From positions 62,001 through 126,000 of the forward strand of contig NZ_JRGK01000286.1 in the NCBI RefSeq assembly GCF_000764645.1: a stretch of DNA of 64,000 bases, given 5' to 3'. The notes under the pieces were generated by a model. It was not told the origin of the DNA and ran no database searches. It saw only the letters and a list, made by a program, of their open reading frames with translations. How positions within the stretch are numbered: position 1 is the stretch's first letter; every line of letters begins with the position of its first letter. Positions 35,270 through 45,054 of this stretch are shown here, one piece after another. The DNA is from Aeromonas finlandensis (GTDB taxonomy: Bacteria; Pseudomonadota; Gammaproteobacteria; Enterobacterales; Aeromonadaceae). A program made the position numbers and the translations under genes.

Positions 35270-35582
35270 ACAAGTCGCTGAACGCTGGTTGCAGGCCCAG
35301 GGCCTGCAACCGGTAGCTCGCAACTACCGCTGTCGTGGCGGCGAGATAGATCTCATCATGCACCAGGGCCAGACCCTGGTGTTTGTTGAGGTGCGCTACC
35401 GGGCCACCGGCAGCCATGGCGGGGCCGCCAGCTCGGTCACCCGCAGCAAACAGCACAAGATCATGCTGGCAGCGCGCCACTATTTGAAGCAACATGCCAT
35501 CAACGAGGCCCATCAGGCCTGCCGATTCGATGTGATTGCGTTCGAGGGTGACCAGCCAGCCTGGATCCAGAACGCATTTTAA
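35190..35582 (+). CDS. yraN: YraN/UPF0102 family nuclease-fold protein
   Basis: A 130-aa protein with the UPF0102 pattern: GQHFEQVAERWLQAQGLQPV, then NYRCRGGEIDLIM and TLVFVEVRYRATGSHGGA. The fold is restriction-endonuclease-like with the E-D-VEV catalytic-type residues; the function is not established. ATG 35190 has GGAG 8 nt upstream and lies within the 3' end of lpoA. The lpoA-yraN-diaA-dolP order is the same as in E. coli. Confidence 0.92.
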   Translation: MKELWKRMRQQLPSLFPSPTSKGQHFEQVAERWLQAQGLQPVARNYRCRGGEIDLIMHQGQTLVFVEVRYRATGSHGGAASSVTRSKQHKIMLAARHYLKQHAINEAHQACRFDVIAFEGDQPAWIQNAF

Positions 35583-35591
35583 GAGGACCCT

Positions 35592-36182
35592 ATGACTGAC
35601 CGCATCAAAGAGAACTACACCGAAAGCATCCAGACCAAGATAGCCGCCGCCGAGGCGCTGCCGGATGCCATCCATACTGCAGCACAGATGATCACCATTT
35701 GCCTGCTCAATGGCCACAAGGTGCTGGCATGCGGTAACGGTCCTTCTGCCGCACTGGCGCAACTGTTCATCTCCGAGCTGGTCAACTGCTACGAGACCCA
35801 GCGCCCCTCCCTACCGGGCCTGGCGCTAACCGCCGATATGGCGACCATCAGCGCCATCGCCACCGACCACGGTTTTGAAGAGGTCTATGCCAAGCAGATC
35901 CGCGCACTGGGCCAGCCTGGTGACATCCTGGTGGTCATCACCACTTCCGGCCACAGCCGCAGCCTGATCAAGGCCGCTGAAGCTGCCCTCTCCCGTGACA
36001 TGACCATCGTGGTGCTAAGCGGGGGGGACGGTGGCGAAATGGCGGGTCTGTTAGGTCCGAACGATGTCGAAATCCGCGTGCCATCCGCCCGCCGGCCTCG
36101 CATTCTGGAAGTGAACCTGTTGACCCTGCACTGCCTGTGTGATCTCATCGACCAGACACTTTTCCCGCAACAGGAAGATTGA
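35592..36182 (+). CDS. diaA: DnaA initiator-associating protein DiaA (SIS domain)
   Basis: A 196-aa SIS-domain protein close to DiaA and GmhA ([20 protein letters not shown], then [18 protein letters not shown]). By context (yraN upstream, dolP downstream) and length it is DiaA, which binds DnaA tetramers and promotes timely replication start, rather than the heptose isomerase GmhA. Confidence 0.93.
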   Translation: MTDRIKENYTESIQTKIAAAEALPDAIHTAAQMITICLLNGHKVLACGNGPSAALAQLFISELVNCYETQRPSLPGLALTADMATISAIATDHGFEEVYAKQIRALGQPGDILVVITTSGHSRSLIKAAEAALSRDMTIVVLSGGDGGEMAGLLGPNDVEIRVPSARRPRILEVNLLTLHCLCDLIDQTLFPQQED

Positions 36183-36186
36183 AACC

Positions 36187-36765
36187 ATGAACAAGCATAT
36201 CCTCATTCTTGGCCTGCTGGCCGGCTCCCTGCTGCTGCAAGGCTGTGCAGCCGTAGTGGTAGGCGGAGCGGCCGGTACAGCCAAGGTTTCCGGCGACCGC
36301 CGTACCATGAGCGCCCAGTGGGACGATCAGGCCATCGAGCTGAAAGCCGCCAATTTGCTCGCTGACAACAAGCCACTCAGCGCTGCCAGCAAAATCAGCG
36401 TCTACAGCAACAACGGCCGGGTACTGCTGGTTGGCCAGACCCCCGCTGATGTCTACAAGCTGGAAGCTGGCAAAATTGTCGGGCGCATCGAAGGGGTCCG
36501 CCACGTCTATAACGAATTGCGCATCGGACAACCAGCCAGTTTCACCACCCGCAGCAATGACTCCTGGATCACCTCCAAGGTGAAAGCAGATATGTTCGGT
36601 ACCAAGAACTTCGACAGCGCCAAGGTCAAGGTCGTTACCGAAAACAGTGAAGTGTTCCTGATCGGTCTGGTGACTCGTCAAGAAGGCGATCAGGCAGTGG
36701 AGATTGCCCGCCACGTCGATGGCGTGAAACGTGTTATCAAGGCCTTCGAGTTCGCCCAGAACTAG
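36187..36765 (+). CDS. dolP: Outer-membrane lipoprotein DolP (YraP), two BON domains
   Basis: A 192-aa lipoprotein with lipobox LLQG before Cys20 and two BON domains (about 45-115 and 125-190: ISVYSNNGRVLLVGQTPADV; VKVVTENSEVFLIGLVTRQE). DolP supports outer-membrane integrity at division sites. It starts 4 nt after diaA. A strong terminator follows. Confidence 0.94.
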   Translation: MNKHILILGLLAGSLLLQGCAAVVVGGAAGTAKVSGDRRTMSAQWDDQAIELKAANLLADNKPLSAASKISVYSNNGRVLLVGQTPADVYKLEAGKIVGRIEGVRHVYNELRIGQPASFTTRSNDSWITSKVKADMFGTKNFDSAKVKVVTENSEVFLIGLVTRQEGDQAVEIARHVDGVKRVIKAFEFAQN

Positions 36766-36777
36766 GTCAATCGGCAT

Positions 36778-36809
36778 AAAAAAACGCAGCCAATCGGCTG
36801 CGTTTTTTT
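36778..36809. terminator. Bidirectional terminator dolP / sspB
   Basis: A perfect 14-bp stem (36778-36791 with 36796-36809), loop AATC, with A7 and T7 ends. It serves dolP on the plus strand and sspB on the minus strand; its right arm overlaps the sspB stop. Confidence 0.95.
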
Positions 36810-37233
36810 ATTTGATCACTTTCAGGTTCGGACGACCGCTGGGACGCGGTGGTTCCGGCTCTGGCTCCACCGGCGCCTCGGCCTGCTCCAGCCAAATGTC
36901 ATAACCGGGCTCAGGCGGGAACATGGTGCCCACGCCGTTCTCCCGGGCATGAATGGCCAAGACGGCCGCCATCGGGATATAGACCTGCTGGGAGACACCG
37001 CCAAAGCGGGCACTGAAGCTGATGGCTTCATTATCCATGTGAAATTGCATCACGGCACGGGGCGCGATGTTGAGCACAATCTGGCCATCCTGGGCAAACT
37101 GCATTGGCACCATCACATGGGGAATGTTGACGTTGACCACAAGATGGGGGGTCAGATCGTTGTCCAGCAGCCAGTCAAAGAACGCCCGTAACAAGTACGG
37201 GCGGCTCGGGGTCATTGTCGGTTCCATGCTCAT
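36808..37233 (-). CDS. sspB: ClpXP protease specificity-enhancing factor SspB
   Basis: A protein of about 141 aa. The folded adaptor domain ([20 protein letters not shown], then [15 protein letters not shown] and [20 protein letters not shown]) binds ssrA tags, and a flexible tail ends in the ClpX-binding peptide (GRPNLKVIK). ATG 37233 overlaps the sspA stop (ATGA); 37227 and 37215 are later ATGs. The open frame extends far upstream inside sspA but is not SspB-like there. Confidence 0.94.
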   Translation of the reverse strand: MSMEPTMTPSRPYLLRAFFDWLLDNDLTPHLVVNVNIPHVMVPMQFAQDGQIVLNIAPRAVMQFHMDNEAISFSARFGGVSQQVYIPMAAVLAIHARENGVGTMFPPEPGYDIWLEQAEAPVEPEPEPPRPSGRPNLKVIK

Positions 37234-37859
37234 ACGCCAGCACGGATCTCGCGCTCGGCTTCGGTCAGGGAAGCCTGGAAGGATTCGCGCTCGAACAGAC
37301 GAACCATGTAGGCCTTCAGCTCTTTGGCGCCACGACCGGTCAGGTCGATGCCAAGGCTCGGCAAACGCCACAACAGCGGGGCCATGTAGCAATCCACCAG
37401 ACCGAACTCTTCGCTCATGAAATAGGGCATTTCACCGAAGATCGGCGCGATGGCCAGCAGGTTGTCACGCAGTTCGTTGCGCGCCGCTTCAGCATCGGTA
37501 CCGGCCATGATCTTGTCGGCCAGCGAGTACCAATCCAGCTCGATGCGATGCATCATCAGACGGCTATTACCACGGGCAACCGGATAAACAGGCATCAGGG
37601 GCGGATGCGGGAAGCGCTCGTCCAGATACTCCATGATGATGCGTGAGGTATAGAGTGCCAGCTCACGATCCACCAGGGTCGGTACAGAGTTGTACGGGTT
37701 CAGCTCGGCCAGCTCATCCGGCAGATTGGCTGGGTCAACCTGGCAGATATCCACGCTAACACCCTTCTCCGCCAGGACAATACGCACCTGATGGCTGAAC
37801 ATATCGTTGGCACCGGAAAACAGCGTCATTACCGAACGCTTATTGGCAGCTACAGCCAT
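37230..37859 (-). CDS. sspA: Stringent starvation protein A (SspA)
   Basis: A 209-aa glutathione-S-transferase-fold protein that associates with RNA polymerase in starvation. N-terminal thioredoxin-like part ([20 protein letters not shown], then [20 protein letters not shown]) and a helical C-terminal domain are typical. It overlaps sspB by 4 nt and forms the usual sspAB pair. Confidence 0.95.
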   Translation of the reverse strand: MAVAANKRSVMTLFSGANDMFSHQVRIVLAEKGVSVDICQVDPANLPDELAELNPYNSVPTLVDRELALYTSRIIMEYLDERFPHPPLMPVYPVARGNSRLMMHRIELDWYSLADKIMAGTDAEAARNELRDNLLAIAPIFGEMPYFMSEEFGLVDCYMAPLLWRLPSLGIDLTGRGAKELKAYMVRLFERESFQASLTEAEREIRAGV

Positions 37860-37888
37860 TGAACCCTCCCGTCATAAAAAAGCAGAAA

Positions 37889-37919
37889 CGGCAATGAAGC
37901 ATCTTGGTCTTCATTGCCG
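37889..37919 (-). terminator. Terminator downstream of petC
   Basis: An 11-bp stem (37889-37899 with 37909-37919) with a 9-nt loop, followed on the minus strand by TTTCTGCTTTTTT. It closes the petABC operon before sspA. Confidence 0.85.
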
Positions 37920-37946
37920 TGCATTATATTACCCGGATCTGGTCGC

Positions 37947-38681
37947 TTAGTGAACGTCGCGCCAGAATTCCTTCTTCAACAGCACAGTGAAGATGAAGAA
38001 GATCACGATGAATCCAAGCACCCAGAAGCCCATGCGTTCACGCTCCTGTTGTACCGGTTCAGCCGAGTAGACCAAGAAGTTTACCAGATCCAGCACCGTC
38101 TGATCATACTCTTCGTTATTCATTTCACCATTGCCGTCAGATTTGATGCTGACAACCTGCTGGGTTTCCACCCCATCGACAGTATGAGTAGCAAACTCGG
38201 CACGCGGGGTTCCCTGCAGCGGCTCCAGTACATGGGGCATACCCACTGACGGGAACACCACGTTATTCACGCCGAATGGGCGGGTCGGATCCACATAAAA
38301 CGAACGCAGATAGGTATAAATCCAGTCTGCACCACGCACACGGGCAACCAGCGTCAAGTCGGGAGGCGGCGCACCAAACCACTTGGCTGCATCCTTGTCA
38401 TGTACCGAGTTCTCCATCAGATCGCCGATTTTGGCGCCATTGACGATCAGATTGGCAGACATCAGATCGGCCGGGATCCCCAGATCCTCAGCCACCCGGT
38501 TGTAACGCTGGTATTGGGTGCTGTGGCAACCAAAGCAGTAGTTCATGAAGGTGGTAGCACCACGCTGCAGGGACGCTTTGTCATTCTGGTCATAGTTGGC
38601 TTTGTCCAGATGCACGGCTCCGGTATTGGCAAACACCAGAGATGGCAGCAGGGTCAGCACTGCGAATATTATTCTTTTCAT
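37947..38681 (-). CDS. petC: Ubiquinol-cytochrome c reductase, cytochrome c1
   Basis: A 244-aa cytochrome c1 with a signal peptide (IIFAVLTLLPSLVFA), one haem-binding CFGCH motif near residue 50, a Met ligand region (FPSVGMPHVLEPLQG) and a C-terminal membrane anchor. It passes electrons from the Rieske protein to soluble cytochrome c. Overlaps petB by 4 nt. Confidence 0.95.
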   Translation of the reverse strand: MKRIIFAVLTLLPSLVFANTGAVHLDKANYDQNDKASLQRGATTFMNYCFGCHSTQYQRYNRVAEDLGIPADLMSANLIVNGAKIGDLMENSVHDKDAAKWFGAPPPDLTLVARVRGADWIYTYLRSFYVDPTRPFGVNNVVFPSVGMPHVLEPLQGTPRAEFATHTVDGVETQQVVSIKSDGNGEMNNEEYDQTVLDLVNFLVYSAEPVQQERERMGFWVLGFIVIFFIFTVLLKKEFWRDVH

Positions 38682-39895
38682 TTAAATGTCACCCTCTCCG
38701 GCAGCGGCTTGGTGCTTTCGTTCTTGCTATAGAAGAACAGCAGGACAAAGAACCCGAAATAACCCAAGGTACAGATCTGGGCAATCAGCGTCAGTGTCGG
38801 CGTCGATGGCAGCACCCCGAGGATCCCCAAGATGATGAAGCAGACCACAAACTGGGCAATGTTCAGCTTGTGCAGCGCACTGCGATAGCGAACCGAACGC
38901 ACCTTGCAGCGATCCAGCCAAGGCAGCAGAAACAGCACAACGATGGAAAGCCCCATCATGATGACACCCAGCAACTTGTCGGGTACTGCACGCAGAATGG
39001 CGTAGAAGGGGGTGAAGTACCACACTGGCGCAATGTGTGCCGGTGTCTTCAGGCCGTTGGCCACTTCAAAGTTCGGCTTCTCGAGGAAGTAACCCCACAT
39101 GTCCGGCTTGAAGAAGATGATGGCGCAGAACAAGAACAGGAAGCCCGCCACACCGATCATGTCCTTGACGGTGAAATAAGGGTGGAACGCCACCGCATCC
39201 AGCGGCCATCCGTTTTCGTCCTTGTGCTTCTTGATGTCGATACCATCCGGGTTGTTGGAGCCCACTTCATGCAGCGCAAGGATGTGCATGGCAACCAGCA
39301 TCACCAGCACCAGCGGCAGCGCGATGACGTGCAGCGCGAAGAAGCGGTTCAGAGTCGCACCGGAGATCACATAGTCACCACGGATCCACAGGGTCAGATC
39401 GTCACCGATAACCGGAATCGCACCGAACAGCGAAATAATGACCTGAGCCCCCCAGAAGGACATCTGGCCCCAGGGCAGCAAATAGCCCATAAAAGCCTCA
39501 GCCATCAGCACCAGGAAAATCAGCATGCCGAAGATCCAGAGCAGCTCACGGGGCTTCTGATAGGAGCCATAGATCATGCCGCGGAACATGTGCATGTAGA
39601 CCACGATGAAGAAGGCTGACGCGCCGGTGGAGTGCATGTAGCGCAGCAGCCAACCGTACTCGACATCCCGCATGATGTACTCCACAGAGGCAAATGCACC
39701 TTCGGCGGAGGGGTTGTAGTTCATGGTCAGCCAGATGCCGGTGATAATCTGGTTAACCAGCACCAACATGGCCAGCGAGCCGAAGAAGTACCAGAAGTTC
39801 AGGTTTTTCGGTGCCGGGTACTTGGCCATGTGGTCGTTGTACATGGCAGTGAGCGGGAAGCGATAGTCGATCCAGCCCATCAGTTTACTCAACAT
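38678..39895 (-). CDS. petB: Ubiquinol-cytochrome c reductase, cytochrome b
   Basis: A 405-aa cytochrome b with eight transmembrane helices, the Qo-site region (GATLNRFFALHVIALPL, and PEW-type PVWYFTPFYAILRAVPDKLL) and haem-ligand histidines. It carries the quinol oxidation and reduction sites of the bc1 complex. It starts 2 nt after petA. Confidence 0.96.
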   Translation of the reverse strand: MLSKLMGWIDYRFPLTAMYNDHMAKYPAPKNLNFWYFFGSLAMLVLVNQIITGIWLTMNYNPSAEGAFASVEYIMRDVEYGWLLRYMHSTGASAFFIVVYMHMFRGMIYGSYQKPRELLWIFGMLIFLVLMAEAFMGYLLPWGQMSFWGAQVIISLFGAIPVIGDDLTLWIRGDYVISGATLNRFFALHVIALPLVLVMLVAMHILALHEVGSNNPDGIDIKKHKDENGWPLDAVAFHPYFTVKDMIGVAGFLFLFCAIIFFKPDMWGYFLEKPNFEVANGLKTPAHIAPVWYFTPFYAILRAVPDKLLGVIMMGLSIVVLFLLPWLDRCKVRSVRYRSALHKLNIAQFVVCFIILGILGVLPSTPTLTLIAQICTLGYFGFFVLLFFYSKNESTKPLPERVTFK

Positions 39896-39897
39896 GG

Positions 39898-40488
39898 TCA
39901 GGCCTCCTTGCCATCGGCACCGACCAGAATGGTGGTGTCGCTAAGATATTGGTACGGCGGAATGACCAGGTTCAAAGGTGCTGGCACGCCCTGAAACACA
40001 CGACCAGCCATGTCGAACTTGGAACCATGGCACGGGCAGAAGAAGCCGGATGTGACCCCCTGAACCTGCTCGCCAAAGTTGTCCGGCAAATAAGATGGCG
40101 AACAGCCCAAATGGGTACAAATACCGACCGCGACAAAGATCTCTGGTTTGATCGATCTGTAGCCGTTATGGGCATAATCGGGCTGTTGTGGCTCTTCAGA
40201 TGAGGGATCCCGCAGCTTGTCATCATGTGTAGCCAGAGCATCCAGCGTCTGCTTGGTGCGCTTCACCACCCAGACAGGTTTGCCTCGCCACTCGACACGG
40301 ATGAGCTGACCCGGTTCCAACTTGCTGATATCGACTTCAACCGGAGCACCGGCTGCTTTGGCCTTGGCACTCGGATTCCATGACTTTATAAACGGCACTG
40401 CGGTAAACGCAGCTCCTACCCCACCAACGGCAACCGTTGACCAGGTAAGAAATCTGCGGCGACCGGTATCAACTGGCGCATTGCTCAT
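39898..40488 (-). CDS. petA: Ubiquinol-cytochrome c reductase, Rieske iron-sulfur protein
   Basis: A 196-aa Rieske protein with a Tat-like N-terminus (GRRRFLTWSTVAVGGVGAAF) and the cluster motifs CTHLGC (124-129) and CPCHGS (151-156). It is the first gene of petABC, and the complex feeds electrons from ubiquinol to cytochrome c in aerobic respiration. Confidence 0.96.
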   Translation of the reverse strand: MSNAPVDTGRRRFLTWSTVAVGGVGAAFTAVPFIKSWNPSAKAKAAGAPVEVDISKLEPGQLIRVEWRGKPVWVVKRTKQTLDALATHDDKLRDPSSEEPQQPDYAHNGYRSIKPEIFVAVGICTHLGCSPSYLPDNFGEQVQGVTSGFFCPCHGSKFDMAGRVFQGVPAPLNLVIPPYQYLSDTTILVGADGKEA

Positions 40489-40602
40489 CCAAAAACTCTC
40501 CCATGTGGACTCCGCACATTCTTATAGTGTCCCTGTTCCCCATTTTTCCCGTGACAACAGCGGCGGAAGCTGGATTTACAATTGCCACAGAAAACAGGGG
40601 AA

Positions 40603-40631
40603 ATTTTAAAGAAAAGATAACAACTTGACAA
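40603..40631 (-). promoter_or_regulatory. Sigma-70 promoter of petABC
   Basis: On the minus strand TTGTCA, a 17-nt spacer and TAAAAT (40603-40608). It lies about 115 nt upstream of the petA ATG, in the 295-nt gap between rpsI and petA, and leaves a leader of about 110 nt. Confidence 0.7.
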
Positions 40632-40722
40632 GAAAGAGAGGCGAGCAATGAAAACAATAAAGATACAATTTTTTGTCTTTTGTGACGCGTGGTTAGCATT
40701 GATGTCGGTAATGTTACCAATA

Positions 40723-40752
40723 AAAAAAGCCTGGCAGTTGCCAGGCTTTTTT
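40723..40752 (-). terminator. Terminator downstream of rpsI
   Basis: A near-perfect palindrome: A6GCCTGGCA and TGCCAGGCT6 arms around GT. It ends the rplM-rpsI transcript 31 nt after the rpsI stop, ahead of the petA promoter. Confidence 0.92.
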
Positions 40753-40783
40753 GACACTCGAAAGAGTGAGTACAGAAAGCGAA

Positions 40784-41191
<408 letters not shown>

Positions 41192-41620
41192 TTAGATATC
41201 CAGTACTTGAGGTTGCTGAGCAGCATGAGCATGCTCGGCGCCTGCGTAAACTTTCAGTTTACGGAACATGGCACGGCCCAGAGGACCCTTCGGCAGCATA
41301 CCTTTTACGGCAGCTTCGATTACCATTTCCGGCTTACGCTTGATCAGCTTGTCGAAGCTGATTGACTTGATACCACCCGGGAAACCGGAGTGAGCGTGGT
41401 ACATTTTGTCGGTAAATTTCTTACCGGTTACGTGTACCTTCTCAGCGTTTACAACGATGATGTAATCACCGGTGTCAACGTGCGGAGTGTACTCAGCTTT
41501 GTGCTTACCACGCAGACGAGCAGCGATCTCGGTTGCGATACGACCCAGAGTTTTACCTTCTGCGTCCACAATGTACCAGTCACGTTTTACGGTTTCTGGC
41601 TTGGCAACGAAAGTTTTCAT
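41192..41620 (-). CDS. rplM: 50S ribosomal protein L13
   Basis: A 142-aa uL13 ([20 protein letters not shown], then [20 protein letters not shown]). It is an early assembly protein of the large subunit. In E. coli L13 represses translation of its own mRNA through a leader structure; here a leader of about 140 nt precedes it. Confidence 0.98.
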   Translation of the reverse strand: MKTFVAKPETVKRDWYIVDAEGKTLGRIATEIAARLRGKHKAEYTPHVDTGDYIIVVNAEKVHVTGKKFTDKMYHAHSGFPGGIKSISFDKLIKRKPEMVIEAAVKGMLPKGPLGRAMFRKLKVYAGAEHAHAAQQPQVLDI

Positions 41621-41768
41621 TAAGTTAAACCCAATTACCTGTTACAGACCCAATTGCTTATGGGGGCTCTCCCACAAACAACAAACGATGGCCTACCTGT
41701 ACCCCTTCGAATACAAGTAAAGCTTAAAGTGTTGCTGTCTTATCGACAGCTGTAACGTGGGCCGGGCG

Positions 41769-41797
41769 ATTATAAGTGAAGTTGCCTTAAATATCAC
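41769..41797 (-). promoter_or_regulatory. Sigma-70 promoter of rplM-rpsI
   Basis: On the minus strand GTGATA, a 17-nt spacer and a perfect TATAAT (41769-41774), about 150 nt upstream of rplM. The leader between contains a hairpin-forming segment (GGGAGAGCCCCC) that may be part of L13 autoregulation. Confidence 0.65.
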
Positions 41798-41886
41798 CTG
41801 CTAATTTCACTGCCATGAAACCAGCAAATGTCGCCCGGCCCTACCTGCCGCAGATGCCCATCCGACTGGCAGGCGCGGTATTGTGA

Positions 41887-42981
41887 CTAAGGAAGGTGCA
41901 CTCTGGCAAGGTATTCGTGCGATTGCATTTCCTGAAGCCGCGAAAGACAGCGTTTGAATTCGAAATTCAGCAGCCCTTCGCCATAGAGTTCTGCCATGGG
42001 AACCGCCGCCGACATGATGAGCTTGACGTGCCGCTCGTAGAACTCATCGACCATGGCGATGAAGCGGCGGGCCGCGTCATCCGTGCTCGTGCCCATGGGC
42101 TGCACATTGGCCAGCAGGACGGTGTGGAACAGCCTGGCCAGCTCGATATAATCGTTCTGGGAGCGGGGAGTACAGCAAAGTTGCGCGAATTCCATATAGA
42201 GCACCCCTTCACCCATCCCCAGCGACGTTAACTGACGATGATTGACCTCGAATACCCCCTCGCAAGCCGAGTGACCACCGGTTAATTGCTGAAAATAGTG
42301 GTCGAGATTGGCTTTTGCCTGCAAATCCAGCGGGCAGTGATAAATCTCGGCTTGCTCCAGTGTACGCAGGCGATAGTCGATACCGCCATCCACGTTAAGT
42401 ATCTCGCAATGGCGTTCGATAAGCTCGATAGCAGGCAGAAAACGGGCTCGTTGCAGCCCGTTGCGATAAAGATCCTGCGGCGGAATATTTGAGGTGGCAA
42501 CCAGCACTACACCGTGGCCAAACAGCTCCTGAAACAGCGTGCCAAGCAGCATGGCGTCGGTGATATCGGAGACAAAAAATTCGTCGAAACAGATGATGTC
42601 TGTCTCGCTGGCAAGCTTGCTCGCCACCAGCTTGAGCGGATCGGACTGCCCGCTCAGCCCCTGCAGTTCATCGTGGATCCGGTGCATGAAACGGTGGAAA
42701 TGGCTGCGCATCTTGCGCGTCCCCGGCAGGCTGTCAAAAAAAGTATCCATCAGCCAGGTCTTGCCTCGGCCCACTCCGCCCCACATATAGATACCCTGGA
42801 CAGGCTCCGGCGGCTTGGGCTTTTGCAGCCAGCCAAACAGCCCCCGGGATCTGGTCGGAGTCGGGCGCCGTTGCAAATCCTGATACAGTCGCTCCAGCCT
42901 GCTAATGGCCATCCCCTGTGCGGGGTCGGCCACAAAGCCGGGGCGCAGCAGATCCTGCTGGTATTTTTGCTGCGGTGTCAT
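41887..42981 (-). CDS. zapE: Cell division ATPase ZapE
   Basis: A 364-aa AFG1/ZapE AAA-like ATPase with Walker A GGVGRGKT (68-75), Walker B region IICFDEFFVSDITDAMLL and LVATSNIPPQDLYRNGLQR. ZapE acts on the Z ring under low oxygen or stress. ATG 42979-42981 begins MTPQQKYQQ as in other ZapE; upstream in-frame codons are ignored. It is divergent from zapG. Confidence 0.94.
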   Translation of the reverse strand: MTPQQKYQQDLLRPGFVADPAQGMAISRLERLYQDLQRRPTPTRSRGLFGWLQKPKPPEPVQGIYMWGGVGRGKTWLMDTFFDSLPGTRKMRSHFHRFMHRIHDELQGLSGQSDPLKLVASKLASETDIICFDEFFVSDITDAMLLGTLFQELFGHGVVLVATSNIPPQDLYRNGLQRARFLPAIELIERHCEILNVDGGIDYRLRTLEQAEIYHCPLDLQAKANLDHYFQQLTGGHSACEGVFEVNHRQLTSLGMGEGVLYMEFAQLCCTPRSQNDYIELARLFHTVLLANVQPMGTSTDDAARRFIAMVDEFYERHVKLIMSAAVPMAELYGEGLLNFEFKRCLSRLQEMQSHEYLARVHLP

Positions 42982-43121
42982 CCTTGAGCGCCTCTCCAAG
43001 TCCCTGAATCGAGGACAAAATGGTATCACGGCCTCAGGACGCACGGTATAGTGCCATCAAGGCATGGCGGTTATGACGACCGCATAAACCCACTCTGTTT
43101 TAGCTGTAACAAGGAGCATCT

Positions 43122-43502
43122 ATGAGTCTGTTAACTGGGATCCTGCTGGCTGTCGCGGCCTTGATTATCGGTGTCGTTCTCGGCCGTTTTTCGGTACGTA
43201 GCCGCGATGCCGGCCGTCTGGAACAGGAGCTGAAAAAGGCCCACAAGGAGCTCGAAAGCTATCAGGGCCAGATCAACACCCATTTCGCCGACAGTGCCGC
43301 CCTGATGGAGCAACTGGCCGAGCAGTATCAGACCCTCTATCGCCACATGGCCGAGCAGAGTAAATTCCTTGCCAAGGCGCAGGAACCACTGTTCCGCGAA
43401 TCATTGGTAGAAGAAGCCCCTGCCAATGTCGCAGAAGAGCCGGGCGTCCCGCCTCGCGACTATGCCGGCGCCTCTTCCGGACTGCTCAAACAACCAAACT
43501 AG
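43122..43502 (+). CDS. zapG: Z-ring associated protein ZapG (YhcB, DUF1043)
   Basis: A 126-aa protein with one N-terminal transmembrane helix (LTGILLAVAALIIGVVLGRF), a coiled coil (RLEQELKKAHKELESYQGQI) and an acidic, Pro-rich tail. YhcB/ZapG links envelope growth and division in E. coli. AAGGAG precedes the ATG. The order zapE, zapG, degQ, degS equals that of E. coli. Confidence 0.93.
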   Translation: MSLLTGILLAVAALIIGVVLGRFSVRSRDAGRLEQELKKAHKELESYQGQINTHFADSAALMEQLAEQYQTLYRHMAEQSKFLAKAQEPLFRESLVEEAPANVAEEPGVPPRDYAGASSGLLKQPN

Positions 43503-43583
43503 TTCCTCGCGGAACTAATCGACCAGTCCCGTAGTCTGACCTTGACGATTGCAATGCAACTTTTTCTGGGAGCTGTTTTTCAT

Positions 43584-44945
43584 ATGCGTAAACCTCTTTC
43601 CATGCTCAGTGTGCTAGCCCTCAGTGTCGGTATCGCCATGTCTGCGGCCCCTGTTCAGGCTGCACTGCCTTCCCTGTTAGGCTCAAATCAGGAGATGCCA
43701 AGCCTGGCGCCTGTTCTCGAACAGGTCACCCCGGCTGTGGTCAATATCTCTGTCTCTGGCAAAAAAATTACCCGCCAGCGTCTGCCGGAACAGTTCAAAT
43801 TCTTCTTCGGCCCCAACATGCCCGACGAACAGGTGAGCGAGCAGCCGTTCCAGGCGCTCGGCTCCGGTGTCATCGTCGATGCCAAGAAGGGGTATGTGAT
43901 CACCAACGCCCACGTGGTTCACGAGGCGGACGAGATCAAGGTCAACCTGAAGGATGGTCGCGAGTATGCGGCCAAGAAGATCGGGGAAGACAAGCAGTCC
44001 GACATCGCCCTGCTGCAAATCAAGGCTGAGGACCTGGTACAGATCCAGTTCGCCGACTCCGACGAACTGCGAGTGGGTGACTATGCGCTGGCCATCGGCA
44101 ACCCCTTTGGCCTGGGTCAGACCGTCACGTCAGGTATCGTCAGCGCGCTGGGCCGTAGCGGCCTCAACATCGAGAATCTGGAGAACTTCATCCAGACTGA
44201 TGCGGCCATCAACTCCGGCAACTCCGGCGGCGCCCTGCTCAACCTGCGTGGCGAGCTGATCGGCATCAACACCGCGATTCTAGGCCCGAACGGCGGCAAC
44301 ATCGGCATCGGTTTTGCCATCCCCTCCAACATGGTGCGGGATCTGACCGAGCAGATCGTCAAGTACGGTGAAGTGCGTCGTGGCCAGCTGGGTATTACCG
44401 GCACCGAGCTCACCTCCGATATCGCCAAGACCTTCGGTTACAACAAGAAGGATGGTGCCTTCGTCAACCAGGTCATGCCTGGCTCGGCAGCCGACAAGGC
44501 GGGTATCAAGGCGGGCGACATCATTGTCAGCATCGATGGCAAAGCGGTTCGTTCTTTCGGTGAGCTGCGTGCCAAGATCGCCACCATGGGGGCTGGCAAA
44601 CAGGTTGAACTGGGCCTGATCCGCGATGGCAAGTCACAAACTGCCAAGGTGACCCTGAAGCAGGCCGATGACAGCGAAGTGCGCGCCAGCGCGCTGCATC
44701 CGGCACTGGAAGGGGCCAAGCTGAGCACCACCACCGACCCGGTCTCCGGCGTCGCGGTGGCCGACATTGATCCTCGCTCTGCGGCAGCCGCTTCCGGCCT
44801 GCAGAAGGGTGACATCATCATCGGTGTCAACCGCCTGCGCATCAACACCCTGGGCGAGCTGACCAAGGCGCTCAAGAACAAGCCTGACGTACTGGCGCTC
44901 AACATCCAGCGCGGCGACTCCTCGCTCTACTTGGTGATCCGCTAA
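43584..44945 (+). CDS. degQ: Periplasmic serine endoprotease DegQ
   Basis: A 453-aa HtrA-family protease-chaperone with a signal peptide (cleavage after VQA, residue 26), the trypsin-like triad His110, Asp140, Ser214 (GNSGGA) and two PDZ domains (about 270-350 and 375-450). It degrades or refolds misfolded envelope proteins. The position next to degS and the length support DegQ rather than DegP. ATG 43584 gives a proper signal peptide. Confidence 0.94.
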   Translation: MRKPLSMLSVLALSVGIAMSAAPVQAALPSLLGSNQEMPSLAPVLEQVTPAVVNISVSGKKITRQRLPEQFKFFFGPNMPDEQVSEQPFQALGSGVIVDAKKGYVITNAHVVHEADEIKVNLKDGREYAAKKIGEDKQSDIALLQIKAEDLVQIQFADSDELRVGDYALAIGNPFGLGQTVTSGIVSALGRSGLNIENLENFIQTDAAINSGNSGGALLNLRGELIGINTAILGPNGGNIGIGFAIPSNMVRDLTEQIVKYGEVRRGQLGITGTELTSDIAKTFGYNKKDGAFVNQVMPGSAADKAGIKAGDIIVSIDGKAVRSFGELRAKIATMGAGKQVELGLIRDGKSQTAKVTLKQADDSEVRASALHPALEGAKLSTTTDPVSGVAVADIDPRSAAAASGLQKGDIIIGVNRLRINTLGELTKALKNKPDVLALNIQRGDSSLYLVIR

Positions 44946-44972
44946 CGCTCCGGTTGTTTGCCAACCCCTCTG

Positions 44973-44998
44973 TCACCCGCGGCCTTCACCGCGGGTGA
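44973..44998 (+). terminator. Terminator downstream of degQ
   Basis: A perfect 10-bp GC-rich stem (44973-44982 with 44989-44998), 6-nt loop, then TTTTTA. It separates degQ from degS. Confidence 0.92.
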
Positions 44999-45054
44999 TT
45001 TTTATCCATCGATAATGTTATTCTCTGCCCGCAGCCTGTACGGATGAGAATGAC

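Noticed and set aside
34166-35323. A 385-codon minus-strand frame opposite lpoA
   Set aside because: Antisense shadow of a well-recognised lipoprotein gene, with no motif of its own.
38642-39619. A 325-codon plus-strand frame opposite petB
   Set aside because: Composition is extreme in His, Gln, Asp and Glu, the reverse image of a membrane protein; petB is certain.
40485-40757. Small Cys/Phe/Lys-rich frame upstream of petA
   Set aside because: It spans the petA promoter and rpsI terminator and has no family match; treated as intergenic.
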